DNA from: Hymenobacter sp. 5317J-9
GTDB lineage: Bacteria > Bacteroidota > Bacteroidia > Cytophagales > Hymenobacteraceae
Direction of reading: 5' to 3'
Assembly: GCF_022921075.1 (NCBI RefSeq)
Contig: NZ_CP095050.1
Location: 1,984,001 to 2,048,000, forward strand
DNA: 64,000 nt
A model generated the notes under the pieces. That model ran no database searches, was not told where the DNA came from, and saw only the letters and a program-made list of their open reading frames with translations. Shown here in pieces: positions 33,666 through 42,434 of this stretch. A program made the position numbers and the translations under genes. How positions within the stretch are numbered: the first letter of the stretch is position 1; the number at the start of each line of letters is the position of its first letter.

Positions 33666-34928
33666 ATGCTTCCCTACACCCTCGTCATTCAGCACGCGGC
33701 CCAGGTGCTGACCCTGGCCGGCGGCCCCACCGACCGCCCCCTGGCCGGGCCCGACCTGCACAACTGGACCGTTATTGAGCGCGGCTACGTGGCCTGCCGG
33801 GGCGATAAAATCGTGGCCGTGGGCCCGATGGACGAGCTCGACCTGGCCTACATCACGCCCGAAACCCGGCTGCTCGACGCCTCCGGCCGCGTGGTGATGC
33901 CGGGGCTGGTGGAGTGTCACACCCACCTCGTGTTCGGCGGCAACCGCGCCCACGAGTTCGAGCGCAAGCTGCGGGGCGAGTCTTATCTGGACATTCTGGC
34001 CAGCGGCGGGGGCATCCTGAGCACCGTGCGCGCCACCCGCGCCGCCACCGAAGCCGAGCTGCTGGAAAATGCCTTGCACCACCTCGACGGCTTCCGCCGC
34101 TACGGTGTCACCACCCTCGAAGCCAAAAGCGGCTACGGCCTCGACCGCGACACCGAACTGCGGCTGGTGCGGGTGGCCCGCGAGGCCGGCCGTCGGCAGC
34201 CCGTGCGGGTGGTGCCCACCTTCCTGGGCGCCCACGTGGTGCCGCCCGAGTTCAAGGAAGCGGGCCCGCGGGCCTACGTCGATTTCATACTGCGTGAAGT
34301 GTTGTCGGACCTGAAAGGGGAGGCGGCCTACGTCGACATTTTCTGCGAGCAGGGGGCTTTCCCGCTCGACGTGGCCCAGTATTTCCTTACCCAGGCCCAC
34401 AAAATGGGCTTCGGGCTGAAGATTCACGCCGAGCAGTTGCACGACCTGGGCGGCTGCGAGATGGCCGCCGAGCTGGGCGCCACCAGCGTCGACCACTGCG
34501 ACTACCTCACGCCCGCAGCCGCTGGCCGCATTGCCCGCAGCAGCCAGGGGCGCACCGTGGCGGTGCTGCTGCCGCTGGTGCCGCTGTTTTTGCGTCAGGA
34601 AAAGTTTGCGCCGGGACGTGCCTTCATCGACCAGGGCCTGCCCGTGGCCGTGAGCACCGATTTCAACCCCGGCTCCTGTCCCAGCAAAAGCCTCTGGCTG
34701 GCCATGTCCCTGGCCTGCCTCAAAATGGGTTTCACCCCCAAAGAAGCCGTAGCTGCCGCCACCCTCAACGCCGCCTGGGCCATCGGCCACGCCGCCGACT
34801 GCGGCAGCTTGGAGCCCGGCAAGCGCGCTGATATTCTGCTGCTTGAAGTGGGCAGCGTGGCCGAAATCCCATACTGGCTAGGCGAAAACCCGGTGCGCGA
34901 GGTAATTGTGGGCGGCGATTTGCAATAG
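33666..34928 (+). CDS. hutI: imidazolonepropionase
   Basis: 420-residue amidohydrolase converting imidazolone propionate to N-formiminoglutamate in histidine degradation. Metal motif ECHTHLVFGGNR (about residues 77-88), the substrate-loop TLEAKSGYG, IHAEQLHD with the next ligand, and STDFNPGS with the catalytic Asp are all present. The other hut genes are not in this window, so the pathway is scattered, as is common in Bacteroidota. The ATG at 33666 (MLPYTLVIQ) follows GTTATTTG, a weak -7 word, four bases earlier. Confidence 0.92.
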   Translation: MLPYTLVIQHAAQVLTLAGGPTDRPLAGPDLHNWTVIERGYVACRGDKIVAVGPMDELDLAYITPETRLLDASGRVVMPGLVECHTHLVFGGNRAHEFERKLRGESYLDILASGGGILSTVRATRAATEAELLENALHHLDGFRRYGVTTLEAKSGYGLDRDTELRLVRVAREAGRRQPVRVVPTFLGAHVVPPEFKEAGPRAYVDFILREVLSDLKGEAAYVDIFCEQGAFPLDVAQYFLTQAHKMGFGLKIHAEQLHDLGGCEMAAELGATSVDHCDYLTPAAAGRIARSSQGRTVAVLLPLVPLFLRQEKFAPGRAFIDQGLPVAVSTDFNPGSCPSKSLWLAMSLACLKMGFTPKEAVAAATLNAAWAIGHAADCGSLEPGKRADILLLEVGSVAEIPYWLGENPVREVIVGGDLQ

Positions 34929-34941
34929 AAGGCAATCAGGG

Positions 34942-35063
34942 GTAGAGACGCAATATGTTGCGTCTCGTCGTTGAACGACTGGGGCCGCGTGGTTTGGGGT
35001 GTCGTTCGACTATTCCTCAAGCGTCATCGTTCAACGAGAAGACGTAAAATATTGCGTCTCTAC
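34942..35063. repeat. 37-bp inverted repeat, TAGAGACGC family
   Basis: Arms 34942-34978 and 35027-35063 pair with a few mismatches. The core TAGAGACGCAATAT matches the element at 3727-3832, including the adjoining GTCGTTGAACG. It lies between convergent genes. Confidence 0.85.
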
Positions 35064-35080
35064 ATCATTCAGCTAATTTC

Positions 35081-36808
35081 CTAGCGCCAGTCGTAGGACA
35101 CGCCCAGCAGCACGCCCGCGCCCAGCAAGTGCCGGGGCGTGAGGCCCGAAACCGGCTTCGACAAGGAGTTGAGGAAATACGTGGCGCTGGGTTGGGCCAG
35201 CAGCTCCAGGCGCGACGCCACACGGTAGCGCAAGTCTACTCCGCCGCTGAGCGACAGGTTGAGCGCGCGGTTTGGTGAGTCGGCGCCCGGGCCCCAGGCG
35301 TGGCGGGCGGCGTCGGCGCCGGCGCTGTTGCCGCCCAGGTAAAAGGCCACGTCGGCCCCGCCGCTGAGGCCGTAGCTGAGTTTTTTGCCGATTCCCAGGG
35401 TGTAGCTCAGCCGCACCGGCACCGTGAGGAAACGGTAGGTGTCGCGGTAGCTGCGCTGGCTGAAAAGGTAGGTGGTGATGGGCGGCCGTGGGTTCGATAC
35501 CACCACCGGCGGGATGGCGGAGGTGACGGCAGTCACGACATCGTATGTCCGTTGCAGGGCAAATTCCTGGTAGCCCAGGCCAGCGCTCAGGCTCCAGCGA
35601 CCACTCAGCACCCGGCGCACCTGCAGCGCCAGCGCCAGGCCGGTGCCGGCTTGTTCCTGCTGCTCGCGCACGGTGCCCGTGGCGTCGAGAGTCCGGACCG
35701 TATTAATGGTTGATGGCGCGCTATTGAATGAAGTCGCCAGGCTGCTGGTCGAGGTTAGCTGCCGGTAGGTGTAAGCCGGCCCACCCACCGCCTGCACGGC
35801 CCAGCGGCGCACGCGCCCGACCGGAGGCCGGGGCAGTGTATCGGTGGGCAGGGCTAGGCGCAAGGCCGCCAATTCGGTGGGCGCAAGCGCCGCTTGCCGC
35901 CGTGCCTGCATCTCATAGGAGGCTCCGAGCGCCACCTCGCTGCCCGCTACGGCCGAAGCCGCCGGCACTTGGGCTACGCGGGTTTCGCCGGCTGCTCCAG
36001 CAGCTTTTTCGCCTGCCGCCTCCTGAACCTCACCCGAGCGGCCAGCCACCGAAGCTGCTACGGTGCCGTCCAGCGCTGCATCAGCTCCGGCCGGGGGCAC
36101 GGTTTGGCTGGTGCGCGCGGCCGCTAGGGCCGGGCTTTCGTTTGCAGCGGTGCCTGTCGTTTTCATTGTCCGGGAGACCGCACGGCGCTTCCGGACTGAG
36201 CGGCTCAGGGCCACGGCTGCGCCTCCAGTTTCACGGCCACGCGCGGTAACGCGTGCCGCGACTATGGTGCCCTTCGCAACCACGCCGCTGGCGGAGGTAG
36301 TGCCGGCAGCTGGCTTTCCAGCCATGGTGCCGTTGGGGGAGGTCGCTGCAATACTGCTTACCGTAGCATCGGCCGCACTATTTGCACGTGCGACCTCAGT
36401 AGCCGTCCCGGGAGCCGTAGTTATTGCCACTTCTGCAGCGGTGGTCGCACCGGCTTCTTTCAGGCCCGCACCAGCAGTAGCTGCTGCGGGCCTGGTCGCG
36501 GGGGCAATGTTTTGGTCTTTGGCGGCGGCCAGCGTTTGCTGGTCGGCCCGGTGGGCGGCTTGCTGCGCCAGCTCACGGTGCTGGCCCACGCGCCACCACT
36601 GCCAGCCGGCCGTGCTCACCAGGGCCAGCAGCAGGAGCAGCAGCGCGGCCACGCTGCGGCGGCGGCGCTTGCGGAGTTGCGGGGCCGCCACCGGCGGCGG
36701 CAGCTGCGCCCGAATATTGGCCCACAGCGGCGCGGGCGGCTCCTGGCCGTAGTCGGCCAGGCGGCTGCGCAGGGCATCGTACAGGTCGTCGGGTTCGCGG
36801 TCGGTCAT
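35081..36808 (-). CDS. inner-membrane-anchored protein with periplasmic linker and outer-membrane beta-barrel-like domain
   Basis: 575 residues. Residues 1-50 are cytoplasmic and end in KRRRR; a helix at about 53-72 crosses the membrane; residues 75-345 are Ala/Thr-rich and repetitive; residues 345-575 are beta strands of porin type (VGGPAYTYRQLTS; LSYTLGIGKKLSYGLSGGADV; LLGAGVLLGVSYDWR, ending in an aromatic-Arg). Its start overlaps the stop of an ECF sigma gene, so the N-terminus probably binds the sigma factor. Linker length (about 270 residues) is enough to span the periplasm. The barrel assignment is from strand pattern only. Confidence 0.72.
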   Translation of the reverse strand: MTDREPDDLYDALRSRLADYGQEPPAPLWANIRAQLPPPVAAPQLRKRRRRSVAALLLLLLALVSTAGWQWWRVGQHRELAQQAAHRADQQTLAAAKDQNIAPATRPAAATAGAGLKEAGATTAAEVAITTAPGTATEVARANSAADATVSSIAATSPNGTMAGKPAAGTTSASGVVAKGTIVAARVTARGRETGGAAVALSRSVRKRRAVSRTMKTTGTAANESPALAAARTSQTVPPAGADAALDGTVAASVAGRSGEVQEAAGEKAAGAAGETRVAQVPAASAVAGSEVALGASYEMQARRQAALAPTELAALRLALPTDTLPRPPVGRVRRWAVQAVGGPAYTYRQLTSTSSLATSFNSAPSTINTVRTLDATGTVREQQEQAGTGLALALQVRRVLSGRWSLSAGLGYQEFALQRTYDVVTAVTSAIPPVVVSNPRPPITTYLFSQRSYRDTYRFLTVPVRLSYTLGIGKKLSYGLSGGADVAFYLGGNSAGADAARHAWGPGADSPNRALNLSLSGGVDLRYRVASRLELLAQPSATYFLNSLSKPVSGLTPRHLLGAGVLLGVSYDWR

Positions 36809-37377
36809 GGCAATTGGGGGTGATGGTGGGCCGCCAGGCGGGTTTCGAGCAGGCGGCGGGCCCGGGCCAGCTGCGATTTGCTGGTGCCTTCGGCAATGCC
36901 CAGCAGCTCGGCGATTTCCTGGTGCGAATAGCCCTCCACGGCGTAGAGGTTGAGCACCGTGCGGTAGCCGGGCGGCAGCGTGGCCAGCAGGGCCAGCAGG
37001 TCGTCGGCGGCCAGCTGCTCCACGGCCGAGGGCTCGGGCGCGGGCAAGTCGGCCGCCAGCTCGTCGAGGGCCTCGCCGCCGGGGCCGGGGTGGCGCAGGC
37101 GGTGCTGCTCCAGGGCGTGCAGCGAGGTGGTGACGGCAATGCGGCGGGCCCAGGCTTCGAAGGGGCCCTGGCCGCGGTATTGGTCGAGGCGAGTGAAAAT
37201 TTTAACGAACGTGTTCTGCAGGGCGTCCTCCGCTTCGGCCCGGTTGGGGCAATAGCGAAGACACACGCCCATGAGGCCATAGGCGAGGCGCTGATAGAGC
37301 CGGTGCTGCGCGGCGGATTCGCCCCGCCGGCACGCCGCCAGCAAGGCCTCATCCACCGGGGCAAGGGGAGGCGGCAT
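36805..37377 (-). CDS. ECF-type RNA polymerase sigma factor
   Basis: 190-residue sigma-70 factor of the ECF class. Region 2 is LRYCPNRAEAEDALQNTFVK-IFTRLDQYRGQG (about residues 40-72) and region 4 with its helix-turn-helix is LPPGYRTVLNLYAVEGYSHQ-EIAELLGIAEGTSKSQLARA (about 134-173). It overlaps the downstream anti-sigma-like gene by four bases, a classic sigma/anti-sigma layout, and has no other sigma-associated gene nearby. Regulated genes are unknown. Confidence 0.92.
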   Translation of the reverse strand: MPPPLAPVDEALLAACRRGESAAQHRLYQRLAYGLMGVCLRYCPNRAEAEDALQNTFVKIFTRLDQYRGQGPFEAWARRIAVTTSLHALEQHRLRHPGPGGEALDELAADLPAPEPSAVEQLAADDLLALLATLPPGYRTVLNLYAVEGYSHQEIAELLGIAEGTSKSQLARARRLLETRLAAHHHPQLP

Positions 37378-37577
37378 GCAGTGAAACAGTGAAGACGCCG
37401 GGCTGTACAGCCCCCGGCATTTGAACCCATGACCGGCGGCCGGCCGGTGCGGTTGCGTGGGGGCTAAGTTATTTTGAAAAATTCACGAGTCGGAACTCCG
37501 AGACCGCACCAGCCCGGCGTGCACGGCCGTATTCTTGCCGCATCAATTCTTCTCTCGTTCGCTTCGCCCACCTCGCC

Positions 37578-38378
37578 ATGCGCTACTTCCACGTCGACGC
37601 TTTCGCCCAAGCTCCCTTCACCGGCAACCCCGCCGGCGTGTGCCCGCTCGATGCCTTCCCGCCGGCCGAACTCATGCAGCGCATCGCCGCCGAAAACAGC
37701 CTGGCCGAAACCGCCTTCATCGTGCCCCGCGCCGGCACCCCGGCCGAATACGACATCCGGTGGTTTACGCCGGCCGTGGAAATCGACTTGTGCGGCCACG
37801 CCACGCTGGCCTCGGCGCACGTGCTGTTCACGCACCTGGGCTTCTCCGAAGCGCGGGTCACCTTTCACAGCCAGAGCGGCCCCTTGCGGGTGGCCCGCGA
37901 AGCCGATGGCCGCCTCACCCTCGACTTCCCCTCGCGCCCGCCGCAGGAACTGACCAGCCACCCCACCGGCTTGGCCGACGGCCTGCGCGCCACGCCGCTG
38001 CACGTGCTGGCCGCCCGCGACCTGCTCGTCGTCTTCAACACCGAAGCCGAAGTGCTGGCCCTCCGCCCCGACTACGCCCGCATTGCCGCGCTGGAGTACG
38101 TGGGCGTCATTGCCACCGCGCCCGGCAGCAATGGCATCGATTTCGTGTCGCGCTTTTTCGCACCCCGCGTGGGCGTGCCCGAAGACCCCGTGACGGGTTC
38201 AGCGCACAGCACGCTCATTCCCTACTGGGCCCAGAAGCTGGGCAAAACTGAATTGCGCGCCCGCCAGATTTCGCCCCGCGGCGGTGACTTGTGGTGCCGC
38301 CTTCGCGGCGATAGAGTCGATATCAGCGGCTACGCGGTGACGTATGCGGCGGGGGAGCTGCTGGTAGAAAACCAGTAG
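37578..38378 (+). CDS. PhzF-family isomerase/epimerase
   Basis: 266-residue protein of the PhzF/diaminopimelate-epimerase-like fold. The N-terminus MRYFHVDAFAQAPFTGNPAG and the catalytic-glutamate segment ENSLAETAFI (E44) are diagnostic; a second half contains EDPVTGSAHSTLIPYW, the mirror motif. PhzF proper acts in phenazine synthesis, but most bacterial members have no known substrate and no phenazine genes are nearby. The ATG at 37578 fits the family N-terminus. Confidence 0.9.
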   Translation: MRYFHVDAFAQAPFTGNPAGVCPLDAFPPAELMQRIAAENSLAETAFIVPRAGTPAEYDIRWFTPAVEIDLCGHATLASAHVLFTHLGFSEARVTFHSQSGPLRVAREADGRLTLDFPSRPPQELTSHPTGLADGLRATPLHVLAARDLLVVFNTEAEVLALRPDYARIAALEYVGVIATAPGSNGIDFVSRFFAPRVGVPEDPVTGSAHSTLIPYWAQKLGKTELRARQISPRGGDLWCRLRGDRVDISGYAVTYAAGELLVENQ

Positions 38379-38447
38379 AATTGGCCGTCGGTTGAAGTTT
38401 GGACCGTATGGACTTAAGTTATAACGTTTGTGAGGACGACCTGAGCA

Positions 38448-38915
38448 ATGAAGCCAGTTTTACCCCTGATTTTGATAGCCAACAATGCTGTTATTTTGGT
38501 GACGGAAGTTGATAATTTACGCACCGCATCGGCTCGGGAATTGCTGAGGAAAGGCCCAATTAACGAGCGATTCTTCGACGCAAGCGGCAGACTGTGGGAG
38601 TCGGAAGTTCGTTCCGGTAGTTTCAAGCCTACGCTTTTAAATCGAATTCTGGCCCATACTTTCTACAACCCTACGCTGGAAGTAAGTCGGACTTGGAAAC
38701 AAGCGGGGCCTTACGCGCTGGAAGAGTTGAAGGCGCTGATGCAGAACTGCATCGACAGAGACGATGACGTGCTAACGCAATGGGTTGACGCAACGTCGTT
38801 GAAAGCCAGATTAGAAAAATGCCGACAGTTTTCGGACATTGTTACCATGCTGTCGGCCTACGTATTTGAGCCGGACGAGGAAAAGATATGGCAGGAATTC
38901 CCGCTTGACGAATAG
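38448..38915 (+). CDS. hypothetical protein, immunity-like (first of pair)
   Basis: 155-residue protein with no recognised family. It has an N-terminal hydrophobic strand (LPLILIANNAVILVTEVDNL), internal helical segments and an acidic C-terminus (EPDEEKIWQEFPLDE), a profile often seen in polymorphic-toxin immunity proteins. It is clearly AT-richer than its neighbours and has atypical codon use, suggesting acquisition. Three bases separate it from the next gene. No toxin or cognate effector is nearby, so this label is an inference. Confidence 0.6.
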   Translation: MKPVLPLILIANNAVILVTEVDNLRTASARELLRKGPINERFFDASGRLWESEVRSGSFKPTLLNRILAHTFYNPTLEVSRTWKQAGPYALEELKALMQNCIDRDDDVLTQWVDATSLKARLEKCRQFSDIVTMLSAYVFEPDEEKIWQEFPLDE

Positions 38916-38918
38916 CCC

Positions 38919-39389
38919 ATGAGCATGCTGGTAGACGTGAGAAAGTTCGGTCCTGAAACAATGCCGGAAGAGTTAGTCGAAGCTTCCAAAATCACCAAAA
39001 AATGGTTGAGGACGACTGACAATTTCGACCAGTATTTAAACGCCCGGACCCATCAACTTCCCAACGACCTGAACGCCACATTGCTGGCCGACTTTTTTGC
39101 ATTCATTATAGATGAATTGAATTATCAGGAAATCCTCCACCAGTACTCGGCCAAGCTCTCGGAGAATCGAAAAAGCTTTGTGGTATTGCTGGTGGCAGCT
39201 GACCGGGATTGGTTGCTCCGGCAAGTGGCCCGACCCGATTTTCTTGCACGTTTCACTGCGTTTTTGGCGGACTTAAATGGGGAGTATTACGACTACCAAA
39301 GCGCTGAAATAGAAGAGGCAATTGCCGGCTTTGCGGCAATGCTTCGCCGCGTTGACGCACAGTCGGGGCTGGTGGTACGCATTGGCTAA
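38919..39389 (+). CDS. hypothetical protein, immunity-like (second of pair)
   Basis: 156-residue protein, family not recognised, sharing the lower GC and direction of the gene three bases upstream. It is acidic overall and helical (FFAFIIDELNYQEILHQYSA; LLVAADRDWLLRQV). No signal peptide or membrane segment. As with its partner, the pattern resembles orphan immunity genes, but a plain pair of hypotheticals cannot be excluded. Confidence 0.6.
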   Translation: MSMLVDVRKFGPETMPEELVEASKITKKWLRTTDNFDQYLNARTHQLPNDLNATLLADFFAFIIDELNYQEILHQYSAKLSENRKSFVVLLVAADRDWLLRQVARPDFLARFTAFLADLNGEYYDYQSAEIEEAIAGFAAMLRRVDAQSGLVVRIG

Positions 39390-39433
39390 GCCCTTAGATT
39401 ACCAGAAGCTTGCAGCCGGCGTGCGCAAAGGAA

Positions 39434-40078
39434 TCACCCCTTCGCCGGCGCCTTCTTCTTCGCCGCGCCCGTGCTCGCCCCCAGCCGCTCGGGGTTCTCG
39501 GCCAGGAACTTGCCCCAGCTTTTGCCGCCGCTCACGGTGGTGTTGTTGCCCTTCATGTAGTGGTGGCAGAGGGCCACAGCCAGGGCGTCGGTGGCGTCTA
39601 GGAATTTGCTGGCTTCGGCGATGGGCGGCAGCTTCAGGGTCTGGCGCAGCATGTGGGCCACCTGCTCCTTGGTGGCCGAGCCCGAGCCGGTGACGGACTG
39701 CTTCACCTTGGTGGGCGCGTACTCTACATAGGGAATCTGGCGGCTGAGGGCGGCGGCAATGGCCACGCCCTGGGCCCGGCCCAACTTCAACATGCTCTGC
39801 ACGTTGACGCCGAAGAAGGGTGCCTCGATGGCCAGTTCGTCGGGCAGGTACTCGTCGATGAGCTCCAGCATGCGGTCGAAAATCCGCTTTAGCTTTACGG
39901 CGTGATTCGACCCCAAGGCCTTCATATTGATAACGTCGTAGCACAGCACGTCGACCCGCTGGCCGCGCACCTCAATCAGGGCGTAGCCCATAATCTGGGT
40001 GCCGGGGTCGACGCCCAGAATGATTTTGGGCAGCAAATCGGCGGCGGGAGCGGGGCGGGGACGGGTAGGAGCGGGCAT
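39434..40078 (-). CDS. ruvC: Holliday junction resolvase RuvC
   Basis: Endonuclease that resolves Holliday junctions with RuvAB, 214 residues. Catalytic acidic residues can be read: D24 in ILGVDPGT, E85 in LAIEAPFF and the D161/D164 pair in FLDATDALAV. The N-terminal 17 residues before KIILG and the basic, Ala/Lys-rich last 20 residues extend beyond the E. coli protein. The ATG at 40078 lies five bases from a consensus -7 box. Confidence 0.95.
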   Translation of the reverse strand: MPAPTRPRPAPAADLLPKIILGVDPGTQIMGYALIEVRGQRVDVLCYDVINMKALGSNHAVKLKRIFDRMLELIDEYLPDELAIEAPFFGVNVQSMLKLGRAQGVAIAAALSRQIPYVEYAPTKVKQSVTGSGSATKEQVAHMLRQTLKLPPIAEASKFLDATDALAVALCHHYMKGNNTTVSGGKSWGKFLAENPERLGASTGAAKKKAPAKG

Positions 40079-40083
40079 CTCTC

Positions 40084-40091
40084 ACAAAGTT
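40084..40091 (-). promoter_or_regulatory. -7 box of ruvC
   Basis: TAACTTTG on the minus strand matches TAnnTTTG exactly, five bases before the ruvC ATG. This fixes the ruvC start and implies a leaderless or nearly leaderless message. The divergent membrane-protein gene must share this short region. Confidence 0.65.
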
Positions 40092-40219
40092 ACGCGCCAG
40101 GTCAGGCGGTTCCCGCCGGCGCGGCCAATTCGGATTTTTCCCGCCGCACCGCCACGCCCGGCCCGGCTGCGGAGCCCAACCCCAGCCAGCCCCGCAAGGC
40201 CCGCAGCTGGAGGCGCCTG

Positions 40220-41179
40220 GTGTTTTGGGGCAAAATCGGCATCACGCTGCTCACGCTGGGCTTGCTGTATAATTCCATCTTCGCGGCGCCCGACACGGCC
40301 GCGGCCTGGCGGCAGCTGCTGGCCACCACGCTCAGCGGGGCCGGGCGCGGCCCGGTGCTGCTGGCCCTGGCGCTGGTGCCCCTCAACTGGGGCCTGGAGG
40401 CCTGGAAATGGTACCGCCTGGCCCGGCACCTGGAGCCCGTCACGTTTGGGCGCAGCTTCCGGGCGGTGCTGGTGGGCCTCACGCTGGGCTTCGCCACCCC
40501 CAACCGGGTGGGCGACTACGCCGGCCGCATCATCGAGCTCAAAAGCCGCCGCGTGAGTGCGCTGGGGGCCGTTTTTCTGGGGCGCTATTGCCAGCTGGTG
40601 GCCACGGTGCTGGCGGGTGTGGCGGGCCTGCTCTACTTTTTGCTGACGTTTTACCTGCGCGGCTACCCGGCGGCGGGGCTGGGCGTGGTGGGGTCGGCGG
40701 TGCTGCTGTGCGGGCTGGTGCTGGTGCCGCTCTACCGTTCGCGGCTGCTGCTGGCGGCGCTGGGGCTGTGGCGGCCCTTGCGGCGGTTTCGGCCGGCGCT
40801 GGCCATCATGCCCACGTATCCGGCGCGGGCGCTGCACGCGGTGCTGGCCCTTTCGGGACTGCGCTACGGGGTGTTTTGTGCGCAGTTTCTGCTGCTGCTC
40901 AGTGCCTACGGGGTGAGCTCGCCGCTGGCGCCGGGGCTGGCAGCGGTGGCGGGTACGTTTTTGCTGAAGTCGCTGGTGCCTTCGCTCAATGCGCTGGCCG
41001 ACGTGGGCGTGCGCGAGCTGTCGGCCACGCACCTGTTCGGGCTGCTGGGTCAGCCGGCGCTGCCGGTGCTATCGGCCAGCCTGAGCCTGTGGGTCATCAA
41101 CATTGCCCTGCCCAGCGCGGCCGGCCTGCTGCTGGTGCCGGGCCTGCGAGTGCTGCGCGACAAGCGCGCCGGCCGATGA
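40220..41179 (+). CDS. lysylphosphatidylglycerol synthase transmembrane (UPF0104-like) protein, start uncertain
   Basis: Polytopic protein of about 319 residues or more with eight or nine helices, resembling the flippase-like membrane half of MprF/AglD (LPG_synthase_TM). The family signature FATPNRVGDYAGRIIELK occurs near residue 90 and DVGVRELSATHLFG later. No ATG exists between the ruvC promoter and the conserved region; the protein-like stretch upstream (about 40112-40219) suggests the real start precedes the GTG chosen here. Its TGA overlaps the ATG of the next gene, so the pair is coupled. Confidence 0.7.
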   Translation: MFWGKIGITLLTLGLLYNSIFAAPDTAAAWRQLLATTLSGAGRGPVLLALALVPLNWGLEAWKWYRLARHLEPVTFGRSFRAVLVGLTLGFATPNRVGDYAGRIIELKSRRVSALGAVFLGRYCQLVATVLAGVAGLLYFLLTFYLRGYPAAGLGVVGSAVLLCGLVLVPLYRSRLLLAALGLWRPLRRFRPALAIMPTYPARALHAVLALSGLRYGVFCAQFLLLLSAYGVSSPLAPGLAAVAGTFLLKSLVPSLNALADVGVRELSATHLFGLLGQPALPVLSASLSLWVINIALPSAAGLLLVPGLRVLRDKRAGR

Positions 41180-42342
41180 TGGCGGTGGGAATTATGCTGT
41201 TGGCGCAGCCGCTGCTCTACGCTGGGCTGATGCTGTGGCTGCGCGGCGGCTGGGACGCGGCGCGTTCCGCTGCGCTTAATGAGGAATCAAAAAGGGAGAA
41301 AGAGCAATCGGGTGCGCTTGGTAATTCCTTGTTGAGTTTTTCCGTCATCATTGCCGCCCGCAACGAGGCCGACACGCTGCCCCAATTGTTGCAGGACCTG
41401 GCGGCCCAGACGTTGCCTGCTGCACAGTTTGAGGTGCTCATTGCCGACGACCACTCCACCGATGCCACGGCGGCGCTGGTTTCGGCCGCCGCATCAAAAT
41501 CGAAGTTTCCGCTGCGGCTGATTGCGCTTCCCGCCGGCACAACCGGCAAGAAAGCCGCCCTGCAAGCCGCCCTGCAAGCCGCCCGCGCCCCCTGGCTGGT
41601 GTGCACCGACGCCGACTGCCGGCTCGGCCCCGGTTGGCTGGCTGCTTATGCTGCGCTTCTGCAGCGGCATCCGCAGGCCAACTTTGTCAGCGGCCCAGTG
41701 CTGCTCACGGGGCCGGACACGCTTTTCGCCCGGCTCATGGGTCTGGAATTTGCCGGGCTGGTGGGCGTGGGCGGTGCCTGCCTGGCCCGCCAGCAGCCCA
41801 CCATGTGCAACGGCGCCAACCTGGCTTACCGCCGCACGGCCTTCGAGGCCGTGGGCGGTTTTGCCGACAACGCCCACCTGGCCAGCGGCGACGATGAGTT
41901 TCTGCTGCACAAAATCCACGTCGCTTTCCCCGACACCGCGCATTTCCTGGCCGATGCCGCGGCCGTGGTGCGCACCGCCGCGCCGCCCACGCTGCGGGCG
42001 TTGTTGCGGCAGCGGGTGCGTTGGGCCAGCAAGTGGCGGCACTACCAAAGCCCGGCCTCGCGCCGCCTGGCCGTGCTGGTGCTGGGCGCCAACGTAGCGC
42101 TTGCCGCCGGGGTGGGGGCGGGGCTGCGCTGGCCGGAGCTATGGCCGTGGGTGCTGACCGCCTGGGCCCTCAAGCTCGGGGCCGATGCGTGGTTTCTGGC
42201 GCCGGTGCTGCGGTTTCTGGGGCGGCACAAGTGGCTGGGGGGCCTACTGCCGCTGCAGCTGCTGTACGCGCCGTATGCGCTGGCTGTAGGCGCCGCCGGC
42301 TGGCGCGGCGGCTACCAGTGGAAGGGGCGGGCGGTGAAGTAG
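41176..42342 (+). CDS. membrane glycosyltransferase family 2
   Basis: 388-residue GT2 enzyme: an N-terminal helix, then the catalytic domain with SVIIAARNEAD, IADDHSTDAT (first DxD-like site, about residues 90-99), CTDADC (about 145-150), ASGDDEFLL and the QRVRWASKWRHY motif (QxxRW) typical of processive polysaccharide synthases, and C-terminal helices. It would use a nucleotide-sugar to extend a glycan or glycolipid. It is a distant paralogue of the gene at 52763 and is coupled to the LPG_synthase_TM-like gene. Confidence 0.85.
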   Translation: MMAVGIMLLAQPLLYAGLMLWLRGGWDAARSAALNEESKREKEQSGALGNSLLSFSVIIAARNEADTLPQLLQDLAAQTLPAAQFEVLIADDHSTDATAALVSAAASKSKFPLRLIALPAGTTGKKAALQAALQAARAPWLVCTDADCRLGPGWLAAYAALLQRHPQANFVSGPVLLTGPDTLFARLMGLEFAGLVGVGGACLARQQPTMCNGANLAYRRTAFEAVGGFADNAHLASGDDEFLLHKIHVAFPDTAHFLADAAAVVRTAAPPTLRALLRQRVRWASKWRHYQSPASRRLAVLVLGANVALAAGVGAGLRWPELWPWVLTAWALKLGADAWFLAPVLRFLGRHKWLGGLLPLQLLYAPYALAVGAAGWRGGYQWKGRAVK

Positions 42343-42393
42343 TTAGCGGGCGAAGAAATTCGCCCAAAAAAGGGCTTCGCAGGGCTTGGATGG

Positions 42394-42401
42394 TAAATTT
42401 G
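42394..42401 (+). promoter_or_regulatory. -7 box upstream of cytochrome c
   Basis: TAAATTTG is an exact TAnnTTTG match 33 bases before the cytochrome c ATG. No -33 TTTG occurs at the usual spacing. Confidence 0.5.
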
Positions 42402-42434
42402 CCGCATATATATTCCATCTAACCCCCGGTACTC

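Noticed and set aside
42343-42434. tRNA or riboswitch before cytochrome c
   Set aside because: No cloverleaf or conserved aptamer pattern could be drawn; only a -7 box is seen.
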